This document shows, piece by piece, positions 30,401-45,400 of a DNA stretch of 64,000 nt (position 1 is its first letter; each line of letters begins with the position of its first letter). The translations under genes were made by a program, and so were the position numbers. Source of the DNA: Colias croceus (Eukaryota; Arthropoda; Insecta; Lepidoptera; Pieridae). The stretch covers positions 6,894,501-6,958,500 of the forward strand of contig NC_059558.1 of NCBI RefSeq assembly GCF_905220415.1, read 5' to 3'. The notes under the pieces are model-generated. The model made no database searches, was not told where the DNA came from, and saw only the letters and a list, made by a program, of their open reading frames with translations.

Positions 30401-33400
30401 TAATAAAGAATTTTCAATTACGCTTCACATGTTTGGAGCGATTGTAGTTGCTAGAATATCTATTATATTCCCTTTATATCAAAATTTATCTTTAGTTCAG
30501 TAAAGAGTAAAGTTGCAAGCTTTTACTGAAGTGACGTGCTTAGAACTATGTTTTATGTAAATAAATGTAGCAATTTATATCCAAATCTAATTATTGGAAA
30601 AGGAAAAGAAGAAGATAAGAGTGCGTAGATTAAATGGGTTATATTAACTTCGAAGATGGGATACGTGATTACAAATGCGGCGGTGTCCCTAAATTACAAT
30701 CGTATTGTGTTCGTAAATGACAATAATAATATAACAATAGAGATGTGTTTGGAAAACATGAATTCTAAAATGTGGTAATTTTTAAATAAATATGCATTTT
30801 TGAAAGTGAAACATATACAACGCGAAATAATGTCTATTCTCTATTCTGAATTTATGATGACAGAGTTATTAGTTTAGAAGGTATCCACTAATAAATGAGC
30901 ATATATTATCATACTTAATTAGGTCATATTCATTCAATTAATATACAAACGAAACAGGTGTTGAATACTAATAAAATTATACGTTTCCGTAGCCAATAAA
31001 CTCCATTATCGAATCGTATACCAATCAGGAAGAAAAACTTCAGTTTCAACGTGTTTGCCTGGCCTAATGGTTTTTTCGTTTGTTTTTACAACTGATCAAA
31101 GTATTATTTCCTCGGCTAATGGAATTTGGAAGTCGTACTTGTTTAGCCGAAGTCGACGGAAAGTTTTTTACGATAGGAAATTGATAATGAGAAATGTCGC
31201 CGAGTTTTTCAGTGCTGATGAGTTTTTTAGTCGACTTGATAAATCGGTGAACTCACTTTTAAAATAATTGAGAAAGTTGTATAATTGAGAGTGACGTGGA
31301 ATTTTTGCTCGATTTCGCGGTTCTTATATTTCACAAAGCTTTATTTCTAGGCTACATTTAACTACGACTTTGCTGGTATAAAAATCTGTAAATGTTGATT
31401 TTAATTAAATTAGGTATCTAATATCAAAAAACGCATTTAAAACTTTTTTCTAAGCAAAAACGAACAATCGCAATTTTAGATCGACTACAGTTTCAGAAAA
31501 GTACCAGGAAAACATGAAACAATAAGAGCAGCGCGACATGCGAGTGACATCATCAAATGTATTCGCTTTGTAGACTTTATACCAACTCTTTGTGCTGAGA
31601 CAATGCCAATTTTATTCACAATTGTTCTTTATTTTGCTTAAACAGTACTTATTACGGGTTATATTAAACTGGAAGCTCGGCTTCGTGTGGAGTGAGTAAA
31701 TATGGATTTTTTGCTATTTAGAATGAATGTGAATCTTTTCTTATGTACGAAATTAAGCCACAACATCGTATGCATATTGCATACTACATTCTAGGAGTTA
31801 ATAGATAAACAGACTTTTTCTATACTTGGTTCATGCAGGTACTTGTTATAATTTAAGCACAGAATACATAATAGTAGCTAAACGCTACAGAACGGACACT
31901 CTCCGCCTCCCGCCAAAATTAAACATTTACCTCACCCCGCACGATCAGACATGTTATGGTACCCATTTCCCCGCAAGGACGATACCAACGACGTCTTTAG
32001 ACGAAACGCAACGAAGATTGACAACATTAATCAAATTGACATAAAGCAATTTTATTATTTTGGATTTGTGATTATCGTTTTTCGTAGAAAATGGTTAGAT
32101 ATTGTGCTGTTTACGGATGTATTTCATCAGAAAAACGCGAATTTTTTTTTACGCTAGTCACAAATGTGCCAACCATAAAGAGTTTACACACACATTTGCA
32201 GTCTCTACAGTGTGACTGTCAAAACTATAATTTTGTATGGAGTGTCCGGGGTGTGATTGAAGTTTACAATTAAAATAGTCCGAAGATTCATGTAATGAAT
32301 TTATAAAATTGAATATCAATTACCTATTTTACAAGTATTATTTTCGAAGTCGCTTAGCCAGTAAATTAAATTAAATTAAATTAATTTATTTTTCAAATTC
32401 AAATTCAAATTCAAATTATATTTATTTGCAAGAATGTAGTTACAAATTATAGATGTTTTCATTACAATATTATGTGGCTAATACATTCTACCCATTTATT
32501 GGGTGTGCAAATATTAAAAAAGAAAGTTGATTAGTTTAATTATTTAAATGTACACACAATTCAATTTTCACAATTACGCGAACGCACTACGATTTACACG
32601 ATTATATCACTACACACTTCACTTATCACACACAATTCAGTTTACACTACTTCAAAGTCATAAATTCTTCAATGTCATAAAATTGTTTTACCATTAACCA
32701 GTTCGTCAGTTTATTTTTGAAAAGATTTACTGGTAGTTCCTTGAAATTGTCCGGTATTTTATTATATATTTTAATAGCCATAAATGTTACACTGTTTTTA
32801 GCTTTGTTGATTCTACACGTTGGGAAATGTAATTTGTTTTGGTATCTTGTCAACATATGCGAATTTACTTCTCCTTTCTTCTTAAAGTATTCCGGGTGAT
32901 ATTTTACAAATAAACATACTTCTCTTATGTACATGCAAGTTAAAGTAAGGATCCGTAATTTACTAAACAGAGGTCTACAACTGTCTCTTTGGTTCAAACC
33001 GCACAGAGCTCTGATACATTTTTTTTTTGTGAGACAAATACCTTCCGCACATCACAAGATTGTCCCCAAAGAATGATTCCATATGAAAGTACAGAGGAAA
33101 CGTAGGCATGATAAGCATTTATTGCTGCATTCATAGAAACAGTATCTCTTAGACGCCGTAATACGTAAACGAAACGATTAATTCTGTCACAAACGTAATC
33201 AATGTGTTTGTTCCATTTTAGACCTTCATCCAACAAAACACCCAAGAATTTATGATGATCTACTTGTTCTATTACTTGGTTATCACACTTTATATTTAGG
33301 TTTATTTTGGAGCAATTCTTAGTATAAAATTGAATTATTTTTGTTTTTAATAAGTTAATTTTAAGATTGTTGTCTTCTAACCATTTTACAATATTTTTAA

Positions 33401-36400
33401 CTGCTTCATTTATATCTCTCTCGAACGTTTCCTTTTCCATTTAACAATTAGGGTAGTGTCGTCTGCGAATAAAACTGATTTGTGTTTCACTGATTTCGGT
33501 AGGTCATTAATATACAAGAGAAATAAAAACGGGCCGAGCACACTTCCTTGTGGTACACCTGATCTATTAGTTTTTTTTACTGATCTATATACGTTTCTTG
33601 ATTGATTTACTATTTGTTGTACTTCCACATACTGATCTCTATCCTTTAAATAACTAGCAATCCATTCTTTGGCAATTCCTCTTATACCATATTTATCTAA
33701 CTTAAGCAAGAGTAATTCATGGTCTACAAAATCAAATGCCTTGCTCATATCTAAAAATATAGCGCTTACGGGTTTTTTTTCGATGAAGGCTTGAATTATT
33801 TCTTTCACCATATCAAAGCATGCTAATGAAGTGGAACTATTTTTCTTAAATCCAAACTGTTCTTTACATAAGATCTTGTTTCTATCAATATAATTTCTAA
33901 TTCTTTCTAAGATTACTTTTTCAAATATTTTAGATATCACTGGTATTAACGCTATCGGTCTGTAATTTTTAATATCTTTTGGATCGTCTTTTTTAAATAA
34001 TGGTTTTATCACTGATGTTTTTAGCGCGTGTGGAAAAGTTCCCTGTTCCATCGATAAATTTACAAGAAAAGACAACGGTTCGCAAATATGGTTACTGCAG
34101 GATTTTAATATTTTTGTACTTATTCCATCTGTTCCTACTGAATTAGTGTTATTAAGTGATTTTATTATTTTACAAATTTCGATACTGTTTGTAGGTGTTC
34201 TCACCACAAATGGACAATCAACACTTACATTGTTAATCTATGTAATATCTTAAGGTTTAAAGTATCTTTATCTTTTGTTGCCCATATGGTTGCCAACCCT
34301 GGAGAGCCATTAGAATTTATGAAAATTCAATTTTTTTTATTTTTTATTTTTTATTTATTCTAAGTACGATGTGTTACAAGTTTATAGAAGAAACTGGTTT
34401 TACCGTTAAAATCTTCCTTTATCAATACTGTGTTCATAAAACCTTTTCGTTAAAATATCACTTACAGTAAGTAATAAATCATTTCTTGATTGAAATCTAA
34501 AAACGAATATAATATCTCCATATAGAAACGACGGAAGAGGGATTTTGATGGGTAAAAAATCTAATATGTTTATAATGTTTTCACAATGTACCCAAGAAAA
34601 CGTTAATTTCAATATCAATTTGAAAAGGTTTTGTGTTTATTCTCATTTAATTGAATGTGGAATTTTTTTTAATTACTAACAAAGGACACTATAGCACATA
34701 ATAATAACATTTCCACAAATAAACACATGCTTTAAATTGGTTCCAATGCACTTAATGTAGAAGCAAAAATTTGTATTAAAAAAACAAAGTCGCTTTGCAA
34801 AAATATTACCCACTTTTAGTAGCTGGATTTATATTAATTGCAATTAAAACGACTTTCCAATTAACACGCATTTTAAACAATATTTAACCTATTTTATGCT
34901 AGACGTATTTCAAACAAATTTTTCGTTCATAAATTCTAATAGCACGGCTTTGTATTGGCGGCTCTCCAGGGTTGGCAACCATATGGGCATGAATTTATTG
35001 TACCCTAGATTAGTAAATGTTCATCTGATTGAACTTCAAAATATGGGCTAGGCTCAGCTAAATATTTTCCGAGAGTTACCACAAACTTCATATATCGTTA
35101 CTGCACGATATATTGATTCAACTCAACTTAAAAGATTATGTCTAGACGGACATAAAACCAAAATAGTCATCATGCGTACTCTAAAGTCTAAAAAAAATAT
35201 TGTAAGCTACGGTCTCCCGGAGAAATTCACCGTACACCTAAAATAAGACACAAAAAATTGCATGCGTCTATTCCCTCACACGTTCGCGCAAGCATACCTG
35301 CTGTACAAGTGTACAGGTAGACGTACAGTTGGACCTGTCAGGTGTACCGTAGCATGTGTGGCAGCCATAATATTCTAATATGCACACTCAATAGGGCTAT
35401 CGCCTATCACTTTAACGCATATTAATTTTCCCCGACAAATATTGTTTGTGAACAAAGCGCTTTGAAAATAACGATCACCTGCGGCTTGCAATTTAGTTGA
35501 TAACAAAATTTGTGTGCATACTTGATGCGTTAAATATGGATGACGTTTAGAGTATTATGTATATCAGCGGTTTTTTTTTAATTTAGGATAGAATTATGTA
35601 ATGTGTTAGATGAGGGGTGGATTGTATAATTATAATATTTCTAAAAAATGTTTCGTTTAAGAACTTTCGTAGTTTTATTAATAAACACAAAACATTAATC
35701 AAGGTATATACAGGCTTTAATATCTCCTTTAATATTATAAATGTGTATGAAGGGTATATGTTTGTAACAATTTTTACATATATAGCTTGATTAGACTATT
35801 TATTAGATCTTGTTACTAACATAAAATTAGGGAGAAACAGCTCACGTAAAAAGCAAGTGAATCCGTGGGCGATAAGTGTATACTAATTTATATTAATGAA
35901 TACAGATGAAAGCACTTTCAACATTCTTATAGTACTTACAGGGAATCTGAAAAGATGTAAGACGTAATTAATTTCAGCCCTTTTAAGTTCTTTCATTAGG
36001 TATTTAGTATTTACCTGTTGGATGAAAGTATTAGAAATACAGTATACAAAATCATTACTTAGCTGCTTTAATGAACTCGTAAAAGGAAAATCCTAAAGCG
36101 TATTTTGTTTGATCGAGCAAAGTATTTCTCGCTTATTGGTTTCTAAGCTGTGGATTCAGGCTTCGGAGTTGCAGTGTTTTCACATATTGAAAATTTTAGA
36201 AATAGCAATATAATAATACCTTCTTCGGAAAGTTATTTGAAGTTTAAACGAGTGCGAAATTGAAACTGCACTCTTTTCGAGGACTTAAAACAATGCAATA
36301 GTTTCATAAGTCTTTCCCATTATTGTTGTTTCGTCGGCCTTAGTCTATTTATAAAACTAATAGTCGTACCAAAAGCACAATATTGCTCTAATATATGAAA

Positions 36401-39400
36401 AATTACCTCGTCATTTTATCATTAAAATCTAATTTATTCGCGACGCAAAACGTCTTGCCATAAAGCCCTTATTCACGACGCCATTTATCTAGAGTTTTGA
36501 CCCAACAAGGAATTTAATAAACACAAAACTGGAGACAACTCCACTTACTTGGACAGTTTTAAACATTAATTTTCTTTGGAACTTTTGTAAAGTCGTTGTG
36601 GATAACATTCCGTCGTAACGACTTTTCAGTGTGTGATAAATCGTCGGAGCGTGTAAAGGAACTTTTGAAGAATAAACAACTATTATGGGGGTTAAAAATG
36701 TTGAGAACTTTCATAGAATTGTAGATACAAGTGTATTAATCGTACTCTTGGATAGGCAAAGCGGACGTATATTCTATACAGCATTTTGGTCTGTTTCAAT
36801 TATTTATAAACATTATTTATGTTATTCTCCACCCACCAATAGAAGCCAGGCCTCCTAGTTACTATGTGCACTCGATAATAATTGTACCAAACAAGCTAAT
36901 GATAGTTAGTTAAATGAACATACCTTTATAGGTACCTATAATAAAACAATATTATTATTGTTATATTATTATATCAATAATGATATTGATATATTATAGG
37001 TATGTTCATTTGAAACTAGATTATCACCACAATTATCACCTTTGAAGTACCATATGTTTACTACTGAGCATCGAAAGCCTCAAACAGTAAAATATACCTA
37101 TATCTAATAAATATATAATTCCGTAATACAATATTGATATCGAGATGAAAGGCGGGTACCCTCGGGAATTTTCTATCTTTATGTACCCACGTCTTACTGA
37201 ATACCTCTAACTTCTAAGTACGAATTTGTAAACAAAGCTGTATCCTTTGAGAATACATGAAGTTTTAATATTGTATGCGATACTTGATGGAAATTGTACG
37301 GGAAGGATAATATATTATGTGTATTTATTACTTAGTGTATAGTTTCGCAGAGTATTGAAATTTTTGGCTATTTGTTACTTCGTTATATGAACTCCCTACA
37401 TTTGTACAAAATTAAATCTAAATGCGTTTGGTAATGTTTAAATGAAAATACGACTGATATTATCACGTTACTAATGTGTGAATTAAAATCTATTACGGTA
37501 GTTTCTGCAACGCCATAAGTAGAAAACTTTTTTTTAAACTATTGTAGTAATAAAGCAGTCAATGAATTAAAATTCTTACAAAATATACTGTTTGGATGAA
37601 GTGACTTATAAAAGAGATTTTCCGTAAAGTCTCACTTACAAATCTCTCACACGTCCTACTATAAAATACAGATTTAGTTACGCGCAAATAACGTGCGTAG
37701 GACGTGCGAAGGTTAAAAAAGGTTGCCAGTTTGATTCAAGTACAACACTTTTATAGAAAATCGATAGACTGTTTTGGTCCCACATAAGAAAAGCATTATT
37801 GCCCATAACTGGGAAATATTGAAATACAATCTGTACATGCGGAAACAATAACATTGAGAATAAAATTTTATGGCTTACGACTTACGAGATAAGAAGGTAT
37901 ACGTGTTATTCCATACTACTCATAATATACATATGAATCTCTATATAGAATTCATGGTAGGTTGTGTTTGTTAACGTTAAAACTTGTGGAACAATTTGGG
38001 TAAAATTTTATGCGCTATTTGAAAATACTTGCGTTAGCGAAAACAATTTTAAATAAAATCTAGGTACTATAATAACTACGGGTGAGGCTGTTACTACATA
38101 AAATAAAATAAAATCACTATTTCATACAACCATCTAAGCAATACGAAAAAATTAAACAGTACTTACATCTTTAAACAACATTAAAAACCAAACCATAACC
38201 GTATTCTATAACTAAGAGTAAAAAATCACAATTTTATTCACACCATTTCACAAAAACCCAGCTATATTCGTTCAACGTATCCCGAATTTATAAAACTAAG
38301 TAATAAATCAAACCACATTCCGTCATATAAAGTGATTCCCGACCAATGGAGGCGATTGTCCACATCTGCTCCGTATGAAGCAGTCATTTGGTATACTTAC
38401 AGTTTGAACAGTTTTCCCGTATATATTTTCGTGAATTTCACTTCAAAAGGAAAGGTTACAATTTTCATGTTTTTCAGTAATTGCAATTTAGGCTAATTAT
38501 TGTTCTATTAGTCGTTTGTTCGTCGTTCATTCGAGTTATACCTGGAAAAGAAACATTTTTTAATTAGATCTATAAGTTTATGAGTAAAATCAAAGTCATA
38601 AACAAACAAATAATAAATATTTAAACCATTAGATATAACGCGAAGTAAGAAAAATCAATTATTCAATAGGGTAAATACTTCTAATCTATGTCGATAGTTT
38701 AACCCTTAACCACTAAATAGGTGAAGCGATAATAGCATAATAAATAATAATATGCCATTATTATGTACTTTGCACTAAGTATGTACCACAATTGAAGAGC
38801 ATTTGCGTGGACTAGAATTATTCGCAGTATATAGTATACAGTCTGTGGTTGTAATACTATTGAAGCAAATCATAAATTTAATGCAACGAATAGAACGGAA
38901 TTGAAACTAATAAACTGTACTAATTATTATTACTTCAACATACCGTTCCTAGTCGGAGCCTCTTATTTTTAAATGTATTTGGAAACAACTAACGTCATTA
39001 CCAAGTTAATTTATTACAGCGAATAAATAACACGGAACTGTACCAATCTTTTCATATACCTAAGAAATAAAAGCACAGAATGGAAACTAATAGAAATTTA
39101 TTTTTATTTCACCACTCTCTAGACATATAAATGCATTACAACAAACCTCATTTATAACAATGAATACATGCTGTAAAGTACCTACAGTTAGCAAATGTAT
39201 TCAACAGGGTAAACGCGGGATAAACGTACCAATTACCGTTCTAGAAGCGACGTTGAACAAAAATAAAGGTTAAGTAGCGAGTGCATAATTAAGCTCAGTC
39301 GGAAATTTGCCAACTCCCGTTAACTGAGCCGATATGAGATTTTAATCAGTATAAACTTGCATTTGGCGCACGTTTCCAAATTAGTCATTATTATTGATAT

Positions 39401-42400
39401 GTAGTTTCTGTTAGTCGTTCATTACTGTGACATTTTCAGTTAGTGAAATGCTTTGAAATTAAAGTATAATGATTAATGAAATCTGGTCTAGAGTATTGCA
39501 TTTCTGTAATACCTACTCTAGACCAGAATCTCCTCACGTAAACTCATCAAAGTACATATCATTATTTATACTATAAGATAAAGTTTTCAAAAATTACAAC
39601 GGCTTCTTGTTCTATGAGTTGCCAAATTTGAATAAAATACAATTTTCAAATATGAATACAGACAAGCTAAACTTATGAATATAACAATGAAGTAGGTTTT
39701 ATAATATAACGCATTATAACGTAGCAGGTTGCTACCTGCTACGTTATACATAATACGTAGCAACTGTAGCGTACGTCTTAAGCTACGCTCGTAGAATTAA
39801 ACTTCGTAGCGCCTCTGTCTTAATATGTTCTCTAAGGCTGACGCATTTCTCCTTGCATTTGGAGTAATGTCTTACTTAATTGGAGGGTTGTTATGTGCAT
39901 CCCTAATTATAAAAAGATTATTAGTTAGATAGAAATATTAGTTTTCTTTGTATCATACGGAAACTCTAATGTCATTTTGTTAAACATATTGAAAATTTTA
40001 AATTTATTTTTCTTTTACTAACACTTCCCAATGTTAATTCAAAATCAAAATGTCAATGCTATTATTTAACTGATATTGTGACGGTGAAATCTTTAAAGTG
40101 TTAATATGCTAGGTACTTTAATACTGTTAATGTTAATTTAGTATTTACTTAGCATCAAAATACTGTGTTAACTTGTTCAATCATTATTAAAATAAGTAAA
40201 TAATTGAAGTTTCGTACAGTCATCATTCTTAAGAGTTTACTTTAGTATGTATTTTATTATTAAACAAAATAGAAAATTAAAAAGATATCGTCCACATAGA
40301 TAATAGCAAAACAAATCCATCATAATAAGGCCTAAATAAAAATATTCGTAGCACATACCAATTCGTAGTTAAGCTCGTAGCGCATCTACGTCAATTATAC
40401 TATGCCATTATTGAACATGTTTGTAGTGCTACGTGCGTTAACTTGCATAATATGTCATGATCAATTGTGCAGACACAACATGCATTTTCAAGATAACATA
40501 TTGGATGATATAACATGGTTATTCATTTATTTTTGCTATTTTAAGGTATTCGCATTGAAATATTTTATGAGATAGTTTATGATTATTGCTTAGATGGTTA
40601 AGATGAATAATGTTTTCATATTTTAAGGTTTGATACTGACTGTAAAGTTGTCCACTTAAAATTATATTTCTTAAATATATTTTTTAATTTTTACAATATT
40701 AAAAATATACGGTATTATATAAGTGTAAAAGACGATAAATAAATTCACTCTTTCATTTTAAAGACTGTTTTTCAACTCGTTTTATTGCGTCACAATAACT
40801 AGTATAACTTTAAAAAAAAACACATCACGCCGCCAACGCTAAGCAAACCCTCATGTGCTCTGTGGCATATCAAAATCTTCAACGTAGCAGAACTAATCGC
40901 GTAGCCGATACCTCGTTATCTGCTACATTAGCGTATTGATTGGTCATTTATTGGCGGGGAAAAATAATGAAACAATATTGCGGGATAGTTTCTTTCATTA
41001 ATCTTATGTATGACTGATTATGATGTAGGTGGTTCGGAATTATACTTTATTGCTTATTATTCGATATTATATATTATTTTATACATTTATAAATTAATCC
41101 ATCGTCCAGTGCGGTAGGTGGTTTGGAATAACATCATTGCTTTGATCGCAAACGAAACATAAACGGCAATAATTTAAGAATTTCATTTTTGGAGTTTTAA
41201 GAGACATCAAGACTGATAGAGTTACTTTCGCATTTATAATATTCGTTAGGATTTACACGTAATACCTATAACATACAGGTACCAGATAAATGAACACAAA
41301 ATATCATATTCAGCCTCTCTTCAATGAACATTACCCAACCATTAGATAAACAATCTAGGTCTTTGCACAGTTCCATTCGAATCACATCAAAGCAATTAGC
41401 CTCCCAGTATTTGTACTAAAATGTCAACTACAGAGCGATATTCGAGACCTATTTTTATACGACCTATATTTCCCAAGAGGCAGGCGATGGAAACTGCACT
41501 GCGTACACGTTTTTGCTTATGCACATGTATTTTATTAGCTTCACCTGTGTGTTTATATGTAACCGAGTCCTTTAGACTTGACTTTGACCCAATTTAAACG
41601 GACAGATTGAATTAAAACTTTATGTACTTATCAAGGATCAGTGGCAATACAATAATTTAATAAGTTAATCTTATTGCTATAATTTATTGTTACCTCCTGA
41701 TGGAACTGCACTTTACGACGTGACGATGATGTATCGAAACCGGTCGTAGTTTTTTTGTAACAAAAATCGAAATAAAAGTGGAATTAGTGAATTGTGTGTT
41801 TCTTTTCAAAATCTTAACTATTTTTTGGCACGTTTTTTTTTTTAAACTATGTATATTTATACACGACCTATATTTCCCGAGTGGCGGGCGATTGAACAAA
41901 CTGCACTGCGTACGGTATCGCTTATGCACAAGTATTTTTACTCGATTGCACTGTAAACAAGGGAACGGGCTATTTGTTTCGATGTTGGCTTTAATTCTCG
42001 GATAAAACGGAATTTATGGGACTTACGTGCTCGGGAATAAGTTGTGAAACGTTCGCGTAATTAGCATTTGCATTTGATGGCGGTAACGATATTTTTGGTC
42101 GGTGTGACGCACTTTTTGGTACTTTGTTTAACGCGTAAACTTTGTTTACATTTTCGGTCTAAGGGGAAATAACTTATCTTTTCTTGTATAAAATTCTGTT
42201 ATAAAAAGATAAATCGTACAAAGCTGGCTAAATAATAACGTGGAATTATTTTTTATTCTCTATAGGTACAAGTAAAAGTAACAAATAAATGAGTTCCCTT
42301 TTTATTGCAATTTCTACTCAAAACATGATGAAAAATTTCCAAGTGTACATACAAAGCTGATATTGAAAGTTCTTCAACATACTATAATAACTTATTTATT

Positions 42401-45400
42401 TCCACAAACAATAAATTCATCTTTATTTAATAAACCAGTCCCATTGTTACCGAAATCCCTTTATGGCCAGTAAAATTGTTATTACGCAGACTGTACTGGT
42501 ACATAAAGCGAATTATTGTCGTTTTGTAGTAAATTAGCTCGTTAAATTTCATACCGTTTTCACGCTCAAACTGGCATTTCAATTATTGGACAAGCTTCAA
42601 CTAATTAGTAGAAAATCGATGTTTCCACCGACTGTAGGAGATGGTATATTGTTTTAACTTCTATTTTAAAATAATATTCCGTAGAAAAAATGGAAAGATC
42701 TTGGAAAAAATTCTGTAAAATATATTTGTAAAAACTAAATTTTTTGTGAAATGATTACTGATCGTGTAGAAATACAATAACACTTGATGTTAAAAATCTT
42801 TAATTTTGCAAAACGTATTGTAAAAGCACATACAATAAACTATACTGGTAGTAAAATTATGTCTTTGTCTCTCTCCAGAATCTCCATTTTTAACCGACTT
42901 CAAAAAAAGGAGGAGGTTATGAATTCGGCCGGTATGTTTTTTTTTTATGTACATCGATTTCTCCGAGGTTTCTGAACCGATTTACGTGATTCTTTTTTTG
43001 TTCGATGCGGGATGGTGTCCAATTGGTCCCACAAAAATTTTATTCGGATAGGCCCAGTAGTTTTTATTTTATGAGCATTTTTGTATGTATTTGTAAAAGT
43101 GCAAGTTTGAAGTCGGTTGTTTTTAACGCAGTTATCACTTGTTAATCACTGGAATAAATCAACCAAAAAATTACGTCTATAACCAAACACCGTTAATTTT
43201 ATCTATACCCTAAATAACAACCTTTATTACCCTTTTTTATCCTTTTTCCATAGAAATATTTGCTGGTACACTTAAATTTCACGCTCTCACAGCGAGCGGC
43301 ATCCAATATCGAGAGATTATTTTCCGGCCGATATAGTTTACACGACTCAATTTCCTTTAGGTTCGATATTTTATAAGTAGTAGGAAAAAAATGTTCATTA
43401 AACATTTAAATAGAAAGTCCCTTTTGCATATTGTAGAAATCAGATGCTATTCTAATCTACACTGATTCGTTTTCTGTACCTATAGACAAATAGGAAGCTT
43501 TTATACAATTTTACCTTGTGTTTGAAAAAAAAATCCTCAACTTATCAAGACGTTAAAGAAATTTCATATAGTTTTAAATATTAAACGTGTTTTATACGTA
43601 AACATAATAAAATATACCTAGATATTATTAGGCAAAAAAAAAATATTTACACAATACCTAGTATACCACAGTATCAAATCTCAGACAGATTATTTTATAC
43701 AACATCTAATCGTATTTTTCGAACCACACTACTAAAGGTTCTAGACTAAATTTCGACTGTATTTCTAGATAGTCGAATTACATACAAATGGCCCAGCTCA
43801 GAATCGTGTTAGATTAACCCTCTGAGGGAATTCCGCTTCGGGAAATGGTGGAATTAAAGTGCCTTGCTGAATTAAAATATTTGGAATATGTTTTAAATTA
43901 AATTTTGATAGCTTTGTGCCTGGTTGAAGCTTATGGGTAGTTTTATACACTGTTATACATATTATAAGACATTATGTATACATTGATTAATATTTATTTG
44001 AATATAGCTATAACTGTTTCTGTTCAAGGGAACTTATAAGTTTTTATCCAAGACTTGGAAGACACAAGAAAAAATAAAATGATAATAATTAATTTTAAAT
44101 ATTAAGTTTACAACAAGTATTAAATAAGTAGAAACTAAACTAAATACCTTGATAAGAACTTATATATCTAAAACAGAATTTTTTGTTCCAGGTGATGAAT
44201 TTGTATACCGAGACCCGTGGGGCGGCATTAGTCTTATGTTCGCGGCCAATCAGACGTCCAAAACCTTGATGCCAAACACCACATTTGTAAGTAGACTTTA
44301 GTAGCTCCATTTTTACTATGTGCCTAAAAGTCTTGTACGAAAGACACTATTTTATGATATTTATTATTAAAAAATATATAAAATATTAAAAAAAGGAATA
44401 AGTAAGGAATTTCAAAACAAAGTTCTATTTTATACAATCTAACCTGCGTCATACCTACGATGAGAAAATTCCAACGAACTTTGCAACAACTTCCTCCCGC
44501 ATATATAAATAGTGATATAAACAAAACTCGCACATATTTCATTCAAAATAAAGCTTAAAATGTTACGAAACTTTTTGGGCAGTCCCGTAATAAAGTTTAC
44601 TTTTATTAAAAAGGCAATTTGTTTCCCTATAGACATAGACGTATGCAGTATTCAACAATGTTGTAATATAAAGTACTAACTTCGCCTTAATAGAGTTGCC
44701 AAGATGAAAATAATTGAAATATATTGTTTTTCACTAGCTCCTGGCTATTTTAGTGTATATTTCATTGAACGTTATAAACATATAGGTACCTTTAACTTAA
44801 ATTACTGTCTACCTAGTTAGGTAGATAGTATATTTAGTTAAATATAAAACGTATTTAAATAATTTTCCAAACACCTGTTCAAATAATTGATGGGTTTTGG
44901 GCAGGAAAAAGCAAAGATTGTTAAATAAACTTAAGATTCTTTATTAGACGATGCGCGTAGTACGAAGGGTAAAGACGGAAGTGACGTGCCGTGCCGCCAC
45001 CAACGCTGTTGAACTCGTGTCACCTTTTTCATCACGTCGATGCTTCTCCTGCATGAGCTTCGCTTTGACCACTTCACTCGACAACTTGATATTAGAATTT
45101 TCAAGTGCCATTATGAGTGGATCAAAGTCTTGAGACAAGCCACTCAGTAAGAGAACTGCAACGAAATCGTCTTCCAGAGGTGAACCAATATCGTTCAGCT
45201 GTTGACTTAGGTCGCTAATCTTCGCAACGTAAGCTTCCATGCTTTCACATTCGCATAATTTTGTTGCAAACAAAAGACGAAGCAAACTCAGTCTCCTTGA
45301 CAACCCCTTGTCTTCGTACGCCTTTTGCAAATTAATCCATGCATCCCGCGCCGTCTCTGCGTTCCTTACATGCGTAAACACCGAGGGCTTTACTGACAAA

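Larger units (their letters stand above)
32363..34216 (-). mobile_element. 5'-truncated non-LTR retrotransposon remnant
   Basis: It reads right to left: RT domain from 34207, connection domain, C-terminal region to 32647, then a 3' region ending in hexamer repeats (TTTGAA)n at 32393-32417 and (TTTAA)n-like sequence. The endonuclease and ORF1 are absent. An unrelated inverted-repeat element abuts its truncated end at 34280. Confidence 0.85.
27684..44191 (+). other. Large intron of DPP-like gene, after duplicate exon
   Basis: Phases and protein continuity show that no exon is required here. It contains the repeats listed separately (29.3, 32.4-35.0, 39.7-40.9, 42.9 kb). The stretches 27700-29280, 29516-31890, 34990-39480 and 43140-44191 show nothing I can name beyond AT-rich sequence and short hairpins. 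Confidence 0.7.

Noticed and set aside
35260..35370. GC-richer patch with CTGTACAAGTGTACAGGTAGACG
   Set aside because: Short palindromic pieces only; neither a clear repeat end nor an exon could be defined.
38340..38400. Minus-strand frame of about 39 codons starting MTASYGADVD
   Set aside because: Short, no splice signals in phase with any neighbour, no family resemblance.
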